A stretch of DNA of 6,927 nt from Phycisphaerae bacterium (GTDB lineage: Bacteria > Planctomycetota > Phycisphaerae > UBA1845 > PWPN01), in NCBI GenBank assembly GCA_003557125.1, contig PWPN01000014.1, positions 1 to 6,927 on the forward strand. The letters are read 5' to 3'. The notes under the pieces are model-generated. The model saw only the letters and a list, made by a program, of their open reading frames with translations, was not told the DNA's origin and ran no database searches. Each line of letters starts with the position of its first letter. The first letter of the stretch is position 1. Made by a program: the position numbers and the translations under genes. Shown here piece by piece: positions 1 to 6,807 of this stretch.

Positions 1-2474
1 ATATCGATATCGGTCGGGCCGAAGTCGAACCACGTGTGCGCGATGAAACGGCGATGGCGGTCCGCATCGATGTCGAACTCGCCGACAAGCGGCAGCAGCC
101 CGCACTGCGCGTTGGGCGGAAACCGCACGTCGAGCCGTTGCCGGAACACTTCATTCTCCCGCAGGCTGAACGTGATGCGGTACGGTCGGACCTCCCAAGG
201 TTCCGGCAGCGCGAGCCGGACCGACCCGCTGATCGGAGCCGACCATGTGTTGCGAAACTCCACCTCGAAACTCAGCGGATCGAACCGCGCGTCCACCTGC
301 GACGGATTGACCGCGAACGCCCTCTGAAACTCAAGCAGCCAGGTTCGGCCATAGAGCAGAAACGTCGGCGTCGGCCCGATCCGCACGACCTGACGCCCGC
401 CGACGGTCGGCAACACGCTCCGCCTGCCCCACGGATCGACCTGTTGAACGTTTTCACCAATGGCCAGGCGATGCTCGATCCCCTCCCGAGGCGCGCGGGG
501 ATCCCACACGCACAGAATCGCGATCCCGCCCTGATCGAAGACCCGGCATTGGACTCGGCCGTTGAGCGGCATGCGCGCGACCGGGGTAGCGTCCCCGAGA
601 ATATTACTGACGGTACGGAAAACGATGTACTCCTCGCGCGGGTCCGTCCGAGCATCGAGCCTGTCCTTGCCCGGATCCCATGGGGCACGCACAAAGACCC
701 CACCCACGCCCTGGAAATACGTCTCGACGAGCCGCAACGTCCAGTCGTCCATCCGGATCACACGCGGGTAGAACGTATCCTCTAAAGGCTCGACCGTCAC
801 CCAGACGCGCCGCGGGTCCGGAGCAAGTCGGCCCTCCAGATGCAGACCGATCCGCTCCGGATCGACCGAGTTCGGCAGCAGGACCGAACGAAAGTCAGCC
901 GGATTCTGTAAGTCAGCCGGATTCTGTAAGTCAGCCGGATTCTGGGAGCCGGGCGCGATCCGCGCCGACGCGACCGATGCGAGCACGGGCTCGGCCATGA
1001 GGTCGGCCATCTCCACGCGAAGCCTTTCAATGAGCCGCTTCGCGCGATCGTCGGCCGTGACGTGCCAATGATGCTCATCACCCAATTGCCAGACGGAGAC
1101 CAGGCCGGCCGCACGCGACCAGAGCCCCGCGATCAAGGGTCGCCAGGCGATCGGATCGGCACTCAACAGATCGAACATCCGGATGAACCCGTCGCCTGCC
1201 CGCGGCATCGTCAGCGACGGCACATCCATCATGACGCCCACCGGCTCACACCGCATCTGGCGGATCGCCTCGAGATACGCATCGACGCCGGCCGGGTCCT
1301 CGGGCTGGTCCAGGACAGCCTGCTGAGCGTACCAGACGGGCACTTTGGCCCATTGCGGTTCAAGCGCTGCCAGCAGTTCGCGCTGCGCATCGAGCATCGG
1401 CCTGCTGACATCGGTAAGCATGACGCCGAAGCCGCGGCCGGCTGTGTCCGAAAGGTTGACGCGCTCGGCCAGTCGCGCGAAGCGCAGCGAGTGATGGATC
1501 AACGTGGCCCCGGCTGCCCGAACGGTGAATTCCGCCTCGTAGAGACCGATGGGCAAGGCATCGTAGGCGACGCGGAAAATCGGCGCATCGTCGCGCGTCC
1601 GGACGGGGACGGAGCGTTCATCGACGGTCTGCCCGTCCGCATCGCGCACGATCAGCGCTCCCTCGAGGTGCAGCCCATCCGGGTCGCTGAGTTCGACTTC
1701 CAGTTCGGGCACCTCCCTGCCGACGAAGACGCCGCCCGGGCGGCTCGTCCGCAAGGCTGCACGAGGCATGCGATAGACGACGATATCGTCGAACCAGGCG
1801 GTCCCGTGGATGTCCTGGTGCCCTACCTCATGCGGAGCGGGCGGCACGGCCCGCCAGACGCTTCGCTGGGCAAGCCACAGCGTCAGCCCCATGTAACGGG
1901 CGTCCGGATGCTCGCATCGGAAACGCAGCGTCAGGGGAACCCATTGATCCGAAGAGTCCGGCCCGCCGACCAATGCACTCTGCTGTTCGGTACCCGGCAG
2001 CAACTCGCCCTCGCGATCCAGCAGCGTGCTCGTGACAAACGCACGAGCGCTTCGCAGCCCTTCCGTGCGGACCCAGGCGACCACGAAATAATCGCTGTTG
2101 GGCCGTACCGCGATGTCGCGGCCCTCGTAACGGTACGCCAGCGATCCGCCATTCAGGTCGAGTCGAAAACTCGGCGGCGCCGTATGGCCCACCTCCGGAT
2201 CGAACCGCCCTTCGAGATAAATGGGAAATCCACGCCCTTCCAGGTGCCGCCATCCCAGCGGAACCGTCCCATAATTACCGAACTCTCGTTCGTTGAAATC
2301 GAAAACTTTCAGAACACGCCGCAAGGCCAAGGGCGTCCGTTCGATCGATTGAGCGTCGGCTGTCGGCAGCGAAACCGCCTCATGCAGAGTTTCCTCGGCA
2401 CAGACGCGCCCCGCGCATGCCGCGAAACACATCGCGGCTGCCAAGGCTAATCCCAGTCGCCGACACCTGCCCAT
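1..2474 (-). CDS. Large secreted multidomain protein of unknown family (3' end outside window)
   Basis: I do not recognise this family. Reading the minus strand from the ATG at 2474 gives 824 codons without a stop, so the protein continues past the left edge. A GGAGG lies 6 nt before the ATG. Residues 1-26 form a Sec signal peptide: MGRCRR, a hydrophobic Leu/Ala stretch, and a V-C-A cleavage site before E27. Cys16 and Cys20 lack a proper lipobox, so a lipoprotein is less likely. Residues about 55-236 look like a beta-sandwich carbohydrate-binding module, ending in AWFDDIVVYRMP, typical of a final strand in CBM4/9-like folds. Residues about 245-330 resemble an Ig-like domain. Residues about 345-600 alternate strand- and helix-like segments as in a TIM barrel, with an acidic/His-rich VWQLGDEHHWHV at 461-472. 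Residues 511-528 are a QNPADL-type triple repeat. Residues about 610-820 are beta-rich, and the last part resembles NEW3/Ig-like domains. A role in polysaccharide binding or hydrolysis is inference; I cannot assign catalytic residues. It is divergent from nadB. Confidence 0.85.
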   Translation of the reverse strand, partial: MGRCRRLGLALAAAMCFAACAGRVCAEETLHEAVSLPTADAQSIERTPLALRRVLKVFDFNEREFGNYGTVPLGWRHLEGRGFPIYLEGRFDPEVGHTAPPSFRLDLNGGSLAYRYEGRDIAVRPNSDYFVVAWVRTEGLRSARAFVTSTLLDREGELLPGTEQQSALVGGPDSSDQWVPLTLRFRCEHPDARYMGLTLWLAQRSVWRAVPPAPHEVGHQDIHGTAWFDDIVVYRMPRAALRTSRPGGVFVGREVPELEVELSDPDGLHLEGALIVRDADGQTVDERSVPVRTRDDAPIFRVAYDALPIGLYEAEFTVRAAGATLIHHSLRFARLAERVNLSDTAGRGFGVMLTDVSRPMLDAQRELLAALEPQWAKVPVWYAQQAVLDQPEDPAGVDAYLEAIRQMRCEPVGVMMDVPSLTMPRAGDGFIRMFDLLSADPIAWRPLIAGLWSRAAGLVSVWQLGDEHHWHVTADDRAKRLIERLRVEMADLMAEPVLASVASARIAPGSQNPADLQNPADLQNPADFRSVLLPNSVDPERIGLHLEGRLAPDPRRVWVTVEPLEDTFYPRVIRMDDWTLRLVETYFQGVGGVFVRAPWDPGKDRLDARTDPREEYIVFRTVSNILGDATPVARMPLNGRVQCRVFDQGGIAILCVWDPRAPREGIEHRLAIGENVQQVDPWGRRSVLPTVGGRQVVRIGPTPTFLLYGRTWLLEFQRAFAVNPSQVDARFDPLSFEVEFRNTWSAPISGSVRLALPEPWEVRPYRITFSLRENEVFRQRLDVRFPPNAQCGLLPLVGEFDIDADRHRRFIAHTWFDFGPTDID
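892..944 (-). repeat. In-frame 18-bp tandem repeat (2.9 copies) encoding QNPAD(L/F)
   Basis: On the minus strand the unit CAGAATCCGGCTGACTTA occurs twice exactly, followed by a third copy identical for 17 of 18 bases (final TTT instead of TTA). The copies abut with no spacer and keep the reading frame, giving QNPADL-QNPADL-QNPADF at residues 511-528 of the secreted protein. Base identity, including the rare TTA leucine codon, points to recent slippage or unequal crossover. The repeat sits between the TIM-barrel-like part and the following domain, so it probably forms a linker or surface loop. Confidence 0.95.
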
Positions 2475-2490
2475 CGCCGTCCTCCGGGCA

Positions 2491-2573
2491 CCGCCCGTCT
2501 TTCGGCCGACGGCGCCCCATCCTCTTCGGCTGGCGCATACCAGCCCCGCGCGCGGATCCCCTCCGTTGGGGAT
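2491..2573 (-). promoter_or_regulatory. Hairpin-rich 5' leader of the secreted-protein gene
   Basis: Three successive inverted repeats lie upstream of the ATG at 2474. The first is ATCCCC/GGGGAT at 2556-2561 and 2568-2573 with a 6-nt loop. The second is GGCTGG/CCAGCC at 2528-2533 and 2540-2545 with a 6-nt loop. The third is CCGTC/GACGG at 2495-2499 and 2508-2512. The Shine-Dalgarno near 2481-2485 stays outside the stems. A possible weak promoter further up (TTGGCG, 18 nt, GATAAA on the minus strand) would start transcription at about the first hairpin. None of the stems is followed by a U-run, so they are not simple terminators. In GC-rich DNA short stems arise often, so a regulatory role is only a possibility. 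Confidence 0.35.
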
Positions 2574-2613
2574 TTATCGGCTGATTCGCAGCCTCGCGCC
2601 AATACGGATGCGA

Positions 2614-2641
2614 TTGACAGGCCATCTGACAAAACTAAGAT
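2614..2641 (+). promoter_or_regulatory. Sigma70-type promoter of nadB, near-leaderless
   Basis: A perfect TTGACA (-35) at 2614-2619 is followed after 16 nt by TAAGAT (-10, four of six consensus bases) at 2636-2641. The nadB ATG begins at 2652, only 10 nt after the -10 box. Transcription would therefore start about 3-5 nt before the start codon, or at it. No Shine-Dalgarno is present between the -10 box and the ATG, which agrees with leaderless or near-leaderless initiation. Confidence 0.65.
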
Positions 2642-2651
2642 ACTTCCCGAC

Positions 2652-4289
2652 ATGACAGAGTTTTACGACACCCGCCGGTACCTGACCCGGTTCGACGTCC
2701 GCCATACGCCCAACCTGTTCACCGATACCTGCGTCATCGGTAGCGGTGTTGCCGGCCTGCGCGCCGCCATCGAGGCAGCCCGTCACGGTTCGGTCCTGCT
2801 GATCAGCAAGGAACGCATCGAGGTATCGAACACCTCGTGGGCACAAGGGGGGATCGCGGTCGTCCAGAACGGGCAGGATTCGCTCGAAAGCCATATCGAA
2901 GACACGCTCGAAGTCGGTTGCGGCCTGTGCGACCGGGCGGCTGTGGAATGCATCGTGCGCGAGGGGCCCCACCGCGTCCGCGAACTGATCGACTGGGGCG
3001 CGATCTTCGACCGCCGCGGCGAATCGCTGCTGCTGGGGCTGGAAGGAGGCCACTCGGCCGCACGTGTCATCCATGCCATGGGCGACGCGACCGGCCGCGA
3101 AGTCGCCAATACGCTCATCCGCGTCGCCCGACGCGATGACGCCATCCAGATATTCGAGGACTGCTTCGTCGTCGACCTCATCGTGATCGAAGGCCGATGC
3201 CGAGGCGTGACCACCTTCCATCGCCATTTCGGGCACCAGGTCTTCTGGGCCAACCAGGTCGTACTCGCTTCCGGTGGAAGCGGTCAGCTCTATCGCGAGA
3301 CGACCAACTCCGAGATCGCGACCGGCGACGGTCTCGCACTCGCTTACCGCGCGGGCGTGCCTTTGCGCGACATGGAAATGATGCAATTCCACCCGACGAC
3401 GCTCTACGTGGCCGGCGCGACCCGCGCACTCATCAGCGAAGCGGTGCGCGGCGAAGGCGCCCACCTGACCGACCGCTCGGGCCGACGCTTCATGTTCGAC
3501 TATCACCCGGACGGCGAACTGGCGGCACGCGACGTCGTCAGCCGTGCGATCGTCAACGAGATGGCCAAACAAAGCATCAGCTACGTCCACCTCGACTGCC
3601 GACACCTCGATGCCGAAAAATTCCGAAAACGCTTCCCCGGCATCAGCCGTCTCTGCGAGGAATTCGACATCGACATCAGCCGCCAGCCGATCCCCGTTCG
3701 ACCGGCAGCCCACTACATGATCGGCGGCGTCCAGGTCGACACCTACGCACGCACAAGCTTGCCCGGCCTGCTCGCGTGCGGGGAAGTGACTTCCAGCGGC
3801 GTGAACGGGGCCAATCGGCTCGCCAGCAACTCCTTGCTCGAAGGGCTCGTCTTCGGTGCGATCGCAGGCCGGAACGCAGGAGTGGCCGCACGCGAAGCGG
3901 AAACGTTCGCACCGCCGGCCGCCATCAAAAGCGAATTCCAGGCGTCCACGCGCACCGTCCTGGACATCGGCGACGTGCGCAACTCGCTGACCAGCCTCAT
4001 GTGGCGCAACGTCGGCATCGAACGCGATCAGCAGCACCTCGACGAGACGCTCGAGATCATCAGCTTCTGGGGCCGCTACGTCATGGACAAACTCTTCGAC
4101 GACCGCCAGGGCTGGGAAACGCAGAACATGCTCACCGTCGCCCGGCTCATGGTCGCATCGGCCCGGTCGCGCTGCGAATCACGAGGCGTGCACTACCGCG
4201 GCGACCACCCCGAACGCGATCCGGCCCTCGCGCATCGCCATGTCGTCGTACGACGGGCGGACGACGGGCTCGACATTACGATCGCCTGA
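2652..4289 (+). CDS. nadB: L-aspartate oxidase (NadB)
   Basis: NadB is an FAD-dependent cytosolic enzyme that oxidises L-aspartate to iminoaspartate, with O2 or fumarate as acceptor. NadA then makes quinolinate for NAD synthesis. The 545-residue protein is the usual length. Visible landmarks are the dinucleotide-binding VIGSGVAG (28-35), the FAD-contact segment SNTSWAQGGIA (59-69), EGGHSAARVIHA (131-142), ASGGSGQLY (206-214), the substrate-loop QFHPTTLY (245-252), AARDVVSRAI with Arg293, PAAHYMIGG with His354, and the signature GEVTSSGVNGANRLASNSLLEGLVFG (377-402). The capping helical domain follows to the end. Gln245, His247, Arg293 and His354 match the active-site positions known from E. 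coli NadB. About 14 residues precede the FAD motif beyond the E. coli form; they (FYDTRRYLTRFD) look conserved-style rather than spurious, so I keep this start despite the missing Shine-Dalgarno. No nadA or nadC is in the window. Succinate dehydrogenase/fumarate reductase flavoproteins are related, but the C-terminal signature is NadB. Confidence 0.98.
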   Translation: MTEFYDTRRYLTRFDVRHTPNLFTDTCVIGSGVAGLRAAIEAARHGSVLLISKERIEVSNTSWAQGGIAVVQNGQDSLESHIEDTLEVGCGLCDRAAVECIVREGPHRVRELIDWGAIFDRRGESLLLGLEGGHSAARVIHAMGDATGREVANTLIRVARRDDAIQIFEDCFVVDLIVIEGRCRGVTTFHRHFGHQVFWANQVVLASGGSGQLYRETTNSEIATGDGLALAYRAGVPLRDMEMMQFHPTTLYVAGATRALISEAVRGEGAHLTDRSGRRFMFDYHPDGELAARDVVSRAIVNEMAKQSISYVHLDCRHLDAEKFRKRFPGISRLCEEFDIDISRQPIPVRPAAHYMIGGVQVDTYARTSLPGLLACGEVTSSGVNGANRLASNSLLEGLVFGAIAGRNAGVAAREAETFAPPAAIKSEFQASTRTVLDIGDVRNSLTSLMWRNVGIERDQQHLDETLEIISFWGRYVMDKLFDDRQGWETQNMLTVARLMVASARSRCESRGVHYRGDHPERDPALAHRHVVVRRADDGLDITIA

Positions 4290-4337
4290 CAGCCCCTCCT
4301 GCCGATCGCCCTCTTTCCCATGGATCGTTGCGAGCGG

Positions 4338-4366
4338 TTGACAGTCGTCACGATGCGCCCAATGAT
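4338..4366 (+). promoter_or_regulatory. Sigma70-type promoter of the Tat oxidoreductase gene
   Basis: A perfect TTGACA at 4338-4343 is followed, after exactly 17 nt, by AATGAT (four of six -10 consensus bases) at 4361-4366. Transcription would start near 4373, leaving a leader of about 40 nt that carries the Shine-Dalgarno at 4398-4403. The gene is therefore likely transcribed on its own as well as, possibly, by read-through from nadB, since I see no terminator between 4290 and 4337. Confidence 0.65.
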
Positions 4367-4411
4367 GCCGCTATTACGCCTGCCCAAACTCATTCAGAAG
4401 GAGAGTTCAGC

Positions 4412-5653
4412 ATGTCCCAGGACGCTCAAGGTCGAATGTCGAGGCGACAGTTCGTGGCGTCGGCCGCGACGGTGGCAGCGGCTACAAGTGCGTTCCCCTA
4501 CTTCGCGCGGGGAGCGTTGGCCGATAAAACTCTCCGTATCGGACTCATCGGCAGCGGCGGGCGCGGCACGGGCGCGGTCCGGGACGCCTACAACGCCGAC
4601 TCGAACGTCAAACTCGTCGCCATGAGCGACATGTACCCCGACCGGATCGAGGCCTCCGCGGAACGGCTCAAAGAGATTGTCGAGCTCGACGCGCGGTACC
4701 GCTTCGCCGGCGCGGACGGCTACAAGAAAGTCCTCGAGCAGGAACCCGACTACGTCATCCTCGCCACGCCGCCGAACTATCGGCCCGAACATTTCGCAGC
4801 CTGCATCGAGGCCGGCGCCCATGTGTTCATGGAAAAACCGATAGCCGTCGACCCCGTCGGCACCCGCGCGATCATGGAAGCCGGCGAAAAGGCCAAGGCC
4901 AAAAGACTCTCGGTCGTCGCGGGCACGCAGCGACGGCACAGCAACGTCTACCGCGAAACCATCCGGCGCATCCACGACGGGGCGATCGGCAAGGTACTGT
5001 CCGCGTGCTGCTACTGGAACCAGGGCCAACTCTGGTACCGCGAGCGCCAGCCCGACTGGTCGGAAGAAGAATGGATGCACCGCGACTGGGTCAACTGGTG
5101 CTGGCTGTCCGGCGACCACGTCGTCGAGCAGCACATCCACAACGTCGATGTCGTCAACTGGGTGCTCGGCACACGCCCCGAAAAAGTCCTCGCGATGGGC
5201 GGGCGGATGCGACGCGTCACGGGCGACCAGTACGATTTCTTCAGCTCCGATTTCACCTACCCCGACGGCATCCACGTGATCAGCCAGTGCCGACAGATCC
5301 ACGGCTGCACGAACAGCGTCAGCGAGTACGTGCTCGGCGACAAGGGCCATGCCAACCCGGGCGGCTTCATAAGCACGATCGGCCAGATCGAGGTCGAGAA
5401 CCCCAGCCCCATGGTCCAGGAGCATAAGCACCTCATCGAGGCCATCCGCAACGATCAGCCGATCAACGAGACCCAGAACGTGGCCGAGTCGACCCTCTGC
5501 TGCATCATGGCGCGAACGTCGGCCTACACCGGCAAGGAAGTGACCTGGGACGAAATGATGCAGTCCGACCTGGTCATTGCAAAGCCGGATTACGAACTGA
5601 CGCCCGAAAACATCCGTGCTCGCATCCCCGTGCCCGGCGAAGAGCGCGCATAA
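4412..5653 (+). CDS. Tat-exported Gfo/Idh/MocA family oxidoreductase
   Basis: This 413-residue protein has a twin-arginine signal: SRRQFVAS at 10-17, an Ala-rich hydrophobic stretch, and an ALA cleavage site before Asp38. It should be folded with its cofactor and exported. The Rossmann domain starts at LRIGLIGSGGRGTGA (41-55) and binds NAD(P). The VFMEKPIAVD segment (138-147) carries the family EKP with Lys142. The C-terminal alpha/beta domain contains SGDHVVEQHIHNVDVVNW (233-250), where His243 and Asp246 sit at the family HxxD positions. Substrates of this family are usually sugars, inositols or their derivatives; the actual substrate cannot be read from sequence. AAGGAG at 4398-4403, 8 nt before the ATG, fixes this start over Met9. 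The same reading frame is open far upstream, but that part lies inside nadB in another frame and is not coding. GH109 glycosidases share the fold and Tat signal, but the intact EKP favours a dehydrogenase or oxidoreductase. Its 3' neighbour is convergent. Confidence 0.96.
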   Translation: MSQDAQGRMSRRQFVASAATVAAATSAFPYFARGALADKTLRIGLIGSGGRGTGAVRDAYNADSNVKLVAMSDMYPDRIEASAERLKEIVELDARYRFAGADGYKKVLEQEPDYVILATPPNYRPEHFAACIEAGAHVFMEKPIAVDPVGTRAIMEAGEKAKAKRLSVVAGTQRRHSNVYRETIRRIHDGAIGKVLSACCYWNQGQLWYRERQPDWSEEEWMHRDWVNWCWLSGDHVVEQHIHNVDVVNWVLGTRPEKVLAMGGRMRRVTGDQYDFFSSDFTYPDGIHVISQCRQIHGCTNSVSEYVLGDKGHANPGGFISTIGQIEVENPSPMVQEHKHLIEAIRNDQPINETQNVAESTLCCIMARTSAYTGKEVTWDEMMQSDLVIAKPDYELTPENIRARIPVPGEERA

Positions 5654-5689
5654 AAACGCCGGACCGCAAGCGGAAGCAGAAGCACAATC

Positions 5690-5725
5690 AAAACCCCCGG
5701 TATCGACCGCCGAGGGTTTTTGTTT
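5690..5725 (+). terminator. Rho-independent terminator, probably bidirectional
   Basis: AAAACCC (5690-5696) pairs with GGGTTTT (5714-5720). After one C/A mismatch the stem continues with CGG (5698-5700) against CCG. A run TTTTTGTTT follows on the plus strand. It lies 36 nt after the stop of the Tat oxidoreductase gene. The A-run on the left side gives a shorter U-run on the minus strand, so it can also end prmC transcription, whose stop is at 5784-5786. Confidence 0.85.
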
Positions 5726-5783
5726 ATCCAGGTATGTTCGTTCGAGAGAATGTTAATCAGCCTGTGTCATTCGGTGCATCCCG

Positions 5784-6710
5784 TCAGCGGGTGTCCGCCC
5801 TTTGGAACTCGACGACCCGTTCGTGCGGGTCGGTCGGATCCCGGTGCGAGCCGACCCAGGACCAGCCGCCCGCATCCGCGAAGATCTGCCGCACCGGCTC
5901 CAACTGCCCCGCACCGATCTCGGCCAGCAGCGTCCCACCGCCCCGCAGAACCCGTCCCGCCTCGGCCGCCAGTCGCCGATACATCGATAGGCCTTCCCCG
6001 TCCGGAGGAACGAGCGCTGCCTTCGGCTCATGTTCGCGGATGTGCGGCGGCAACTCCTGCCACTGCGTTTCGCTGACATAGGGCGGATTCGTGACGATCG
6101 CGTCGAACCCGCCCGCGGGCACCGCATCGGCTGACAGATCGAGCCCGTCAGCCTCAACGAGTCGCACGCGTTCGCCCAGGCCATGGCGCTGCACGTTACG
6201 ACCCGCCACAGCCAATGCGTCCGCGGACACGTCGACAGCCGTCACCTTCGCATTCGGTGCGTAGCGGGCGATCGCCACAGCCACGCATCCGCTGCCCGCA
6301 CCCAGATCGAGAACCTGAAACGTCCGTTGCGCGTCTTCGCGACAGAGGCTGATCATCCGCTGGGCGAGCGTTTCGGTCTCCGGCCGGGGGATGAGGACAG
6401 ACGGCGTCACCTCGAATTCGAGCGAAAAAAACTCCCGCCGTCCCAGCAGGTAGGCGATCGGCGTGTGGGCGCCCGCCTTTCGGACCAGCTCGCGGAATGC
6501 AGCCCGCTGCTCGTCCGAGGGCTCTTCGTCGATGCGCGTATAGAGCTGGATCTTGGCACAACCCATCGCATGGGCGAGCAGCAGCTCAGCGGCCAGTCGC
6601 CCACCTTCCACATGACGGCCGGCGAACCAGGTCGTGGTCCATTCGAGCAGCCGCCGAATCGTCCATGCCTGATCTTGCTGATGCTGTTGTTCCGTGGTGC
6701 GGTCAACCAT
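5784..6710 (-). CDS. prmC: Peptide chain release factor N5-glutamine methyltransferase (PrmC/HemK)
   Basis: PrmC uses S-adenosylmethionine to methylate the glutamine of the GGQ motif in release factors RF1 and RF2, which speeds peptide release in the cytosol. The 308-residue protein is slightly longer than the usual 280-290, owing to a Gln-rich N-terminus (TTEQQHQQDQ, 5-14). An alpha-helical substrate-recognition domain spans about 15-90. It is followed by the family signature LGRREFFSLEFEV (89-101) and LIPRPETE (106-113). The SAM site DLGAGSGCVA is at 135-144, with the acidic AVDVSADAL at 158-166. The catalytic NPPY at 208-211 binds the target glutamine. The stop lies just beyond a shared terminator. 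The start ATG at 6710 has only a weak GAG-type ribosome-binding sequence. In many bacteria prfA precedes prmC; here the 217 nt upstream hold hairpin repeats and what looks like a group II intron end, so prfA, if present, lies beyond them or elsewhere. Confidence 0.97.
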   Translation of the reverse strand: MVDRTTEQQHQQDQAWTIRRLLEWTTTWFAGRHVEGGRLAAELLLAHAMGCAKIQLYTRIDEEPSDEQRAAFRELVRKAGAHTPIAYLLGRREFFSLEFEVTPSVLIPRPETETLAQRMISLCREDAQRTFQVLDLGAGSGCVAVAIARYAPNAKVTAVDVSADALAVAGRNVQRHGLGERVRLVEADGLDLSADAVPAGGFDAIVTNPPYVSETQWQELPPHIREHEPKAALVPPDGEGLSMYRRLAAEAGRVLRGGGTLLAEIGAGQLEPVRQIFADAGGWSWVGSHRDPTDPHERVVEFQRADTR

Positions 6711-6740
6711 GCGCCCACTCTAGCAGTTCTACGCCCCGCG

Positions 6741-6795
6741 CCAACAGGGCCGTCGAGTTCAACAACCTGTCGTCGAGCCAACAATCTGTCGTCGG
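6741..6795 (-). repeat. Three near-abutting hairpin repeats upstream of prmC
   Basis: The minus strand carries three imperfect copies with an 18-19 nt period: CCGACGACAGATTGTTGG (6778-6795), TCGACGACAGGTTGTTGA (6759-6776) and TCGACGGCCCTGTTGG (6741-6756). As RNA, each folds into a stem of 7, 7 and 6 pairs respectively with a 4-nt loop (CAGA, CAGG, GCCC), using two or more G-U pairs. The outermost pair changes from C-G to U-A to U-G, so pairing is kept while bases differ. On the plus strand the G-U pairs become C-A mismatches, which favours function in the minus-strand transcript leading into prmC. The last copy ends 31 nt before the prmC ATG. Function is unknown. Confidence 0.7.
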
Positions 6796-6807
6796 GATCA
6801 AACAGAA

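Noticed and set aside
1..10. Palindrome ATATCGATAT at the left edge
   Set aside because: It lies within the coding frame (codons for Asp-Ile-Asp) and is too short to carry independent meaning.
36..2450. Two long plus-strand open frames (36-785 and 1062-2450) opposite the secreted-protein gene
   Set aside because: Their translations are rich in Arg, Pro, Asp and His with no recognisable domain or signal, and the minus strand is open for 824 codons with a signal peptide and Shine-Dalgarno. They are antisense shadows of high-GC coding DNA.
2574..4037. A 487-codon minus-strand open frame opposite nadB
   Set aside because: It is the antisense of well-conserved nadB codons and shows no recognisable motif; nadB itself is unambiguous.
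3197..4411. Long in-frame extension upstream of the Tat oxidoreductase, inside nadB
   Set aside because: The extension is an Arg/Pro-rich out-of-frame reading of nadB. The Shine-Dalgarno and Tat signal fix the true start at 4412.
4394..5431. A 345-codon minus-strand open frame opposite the Tat oxidoreductase
   Set aside because: It has the low-complexity Asp/Val/Ala composition of an antisense reading and no domain; the plus-strand gene has clear family motifs.
6717..6744. Possible prmC promoter on the minus strand: TTGGCG, 16 nt, TAGAGT just before the ATG
   Set aside because: The -35 match is poor and it overlaps the last hairpin repeat. It would again give a leaderless mRNA, but the evidence is too weak to list as a feature.
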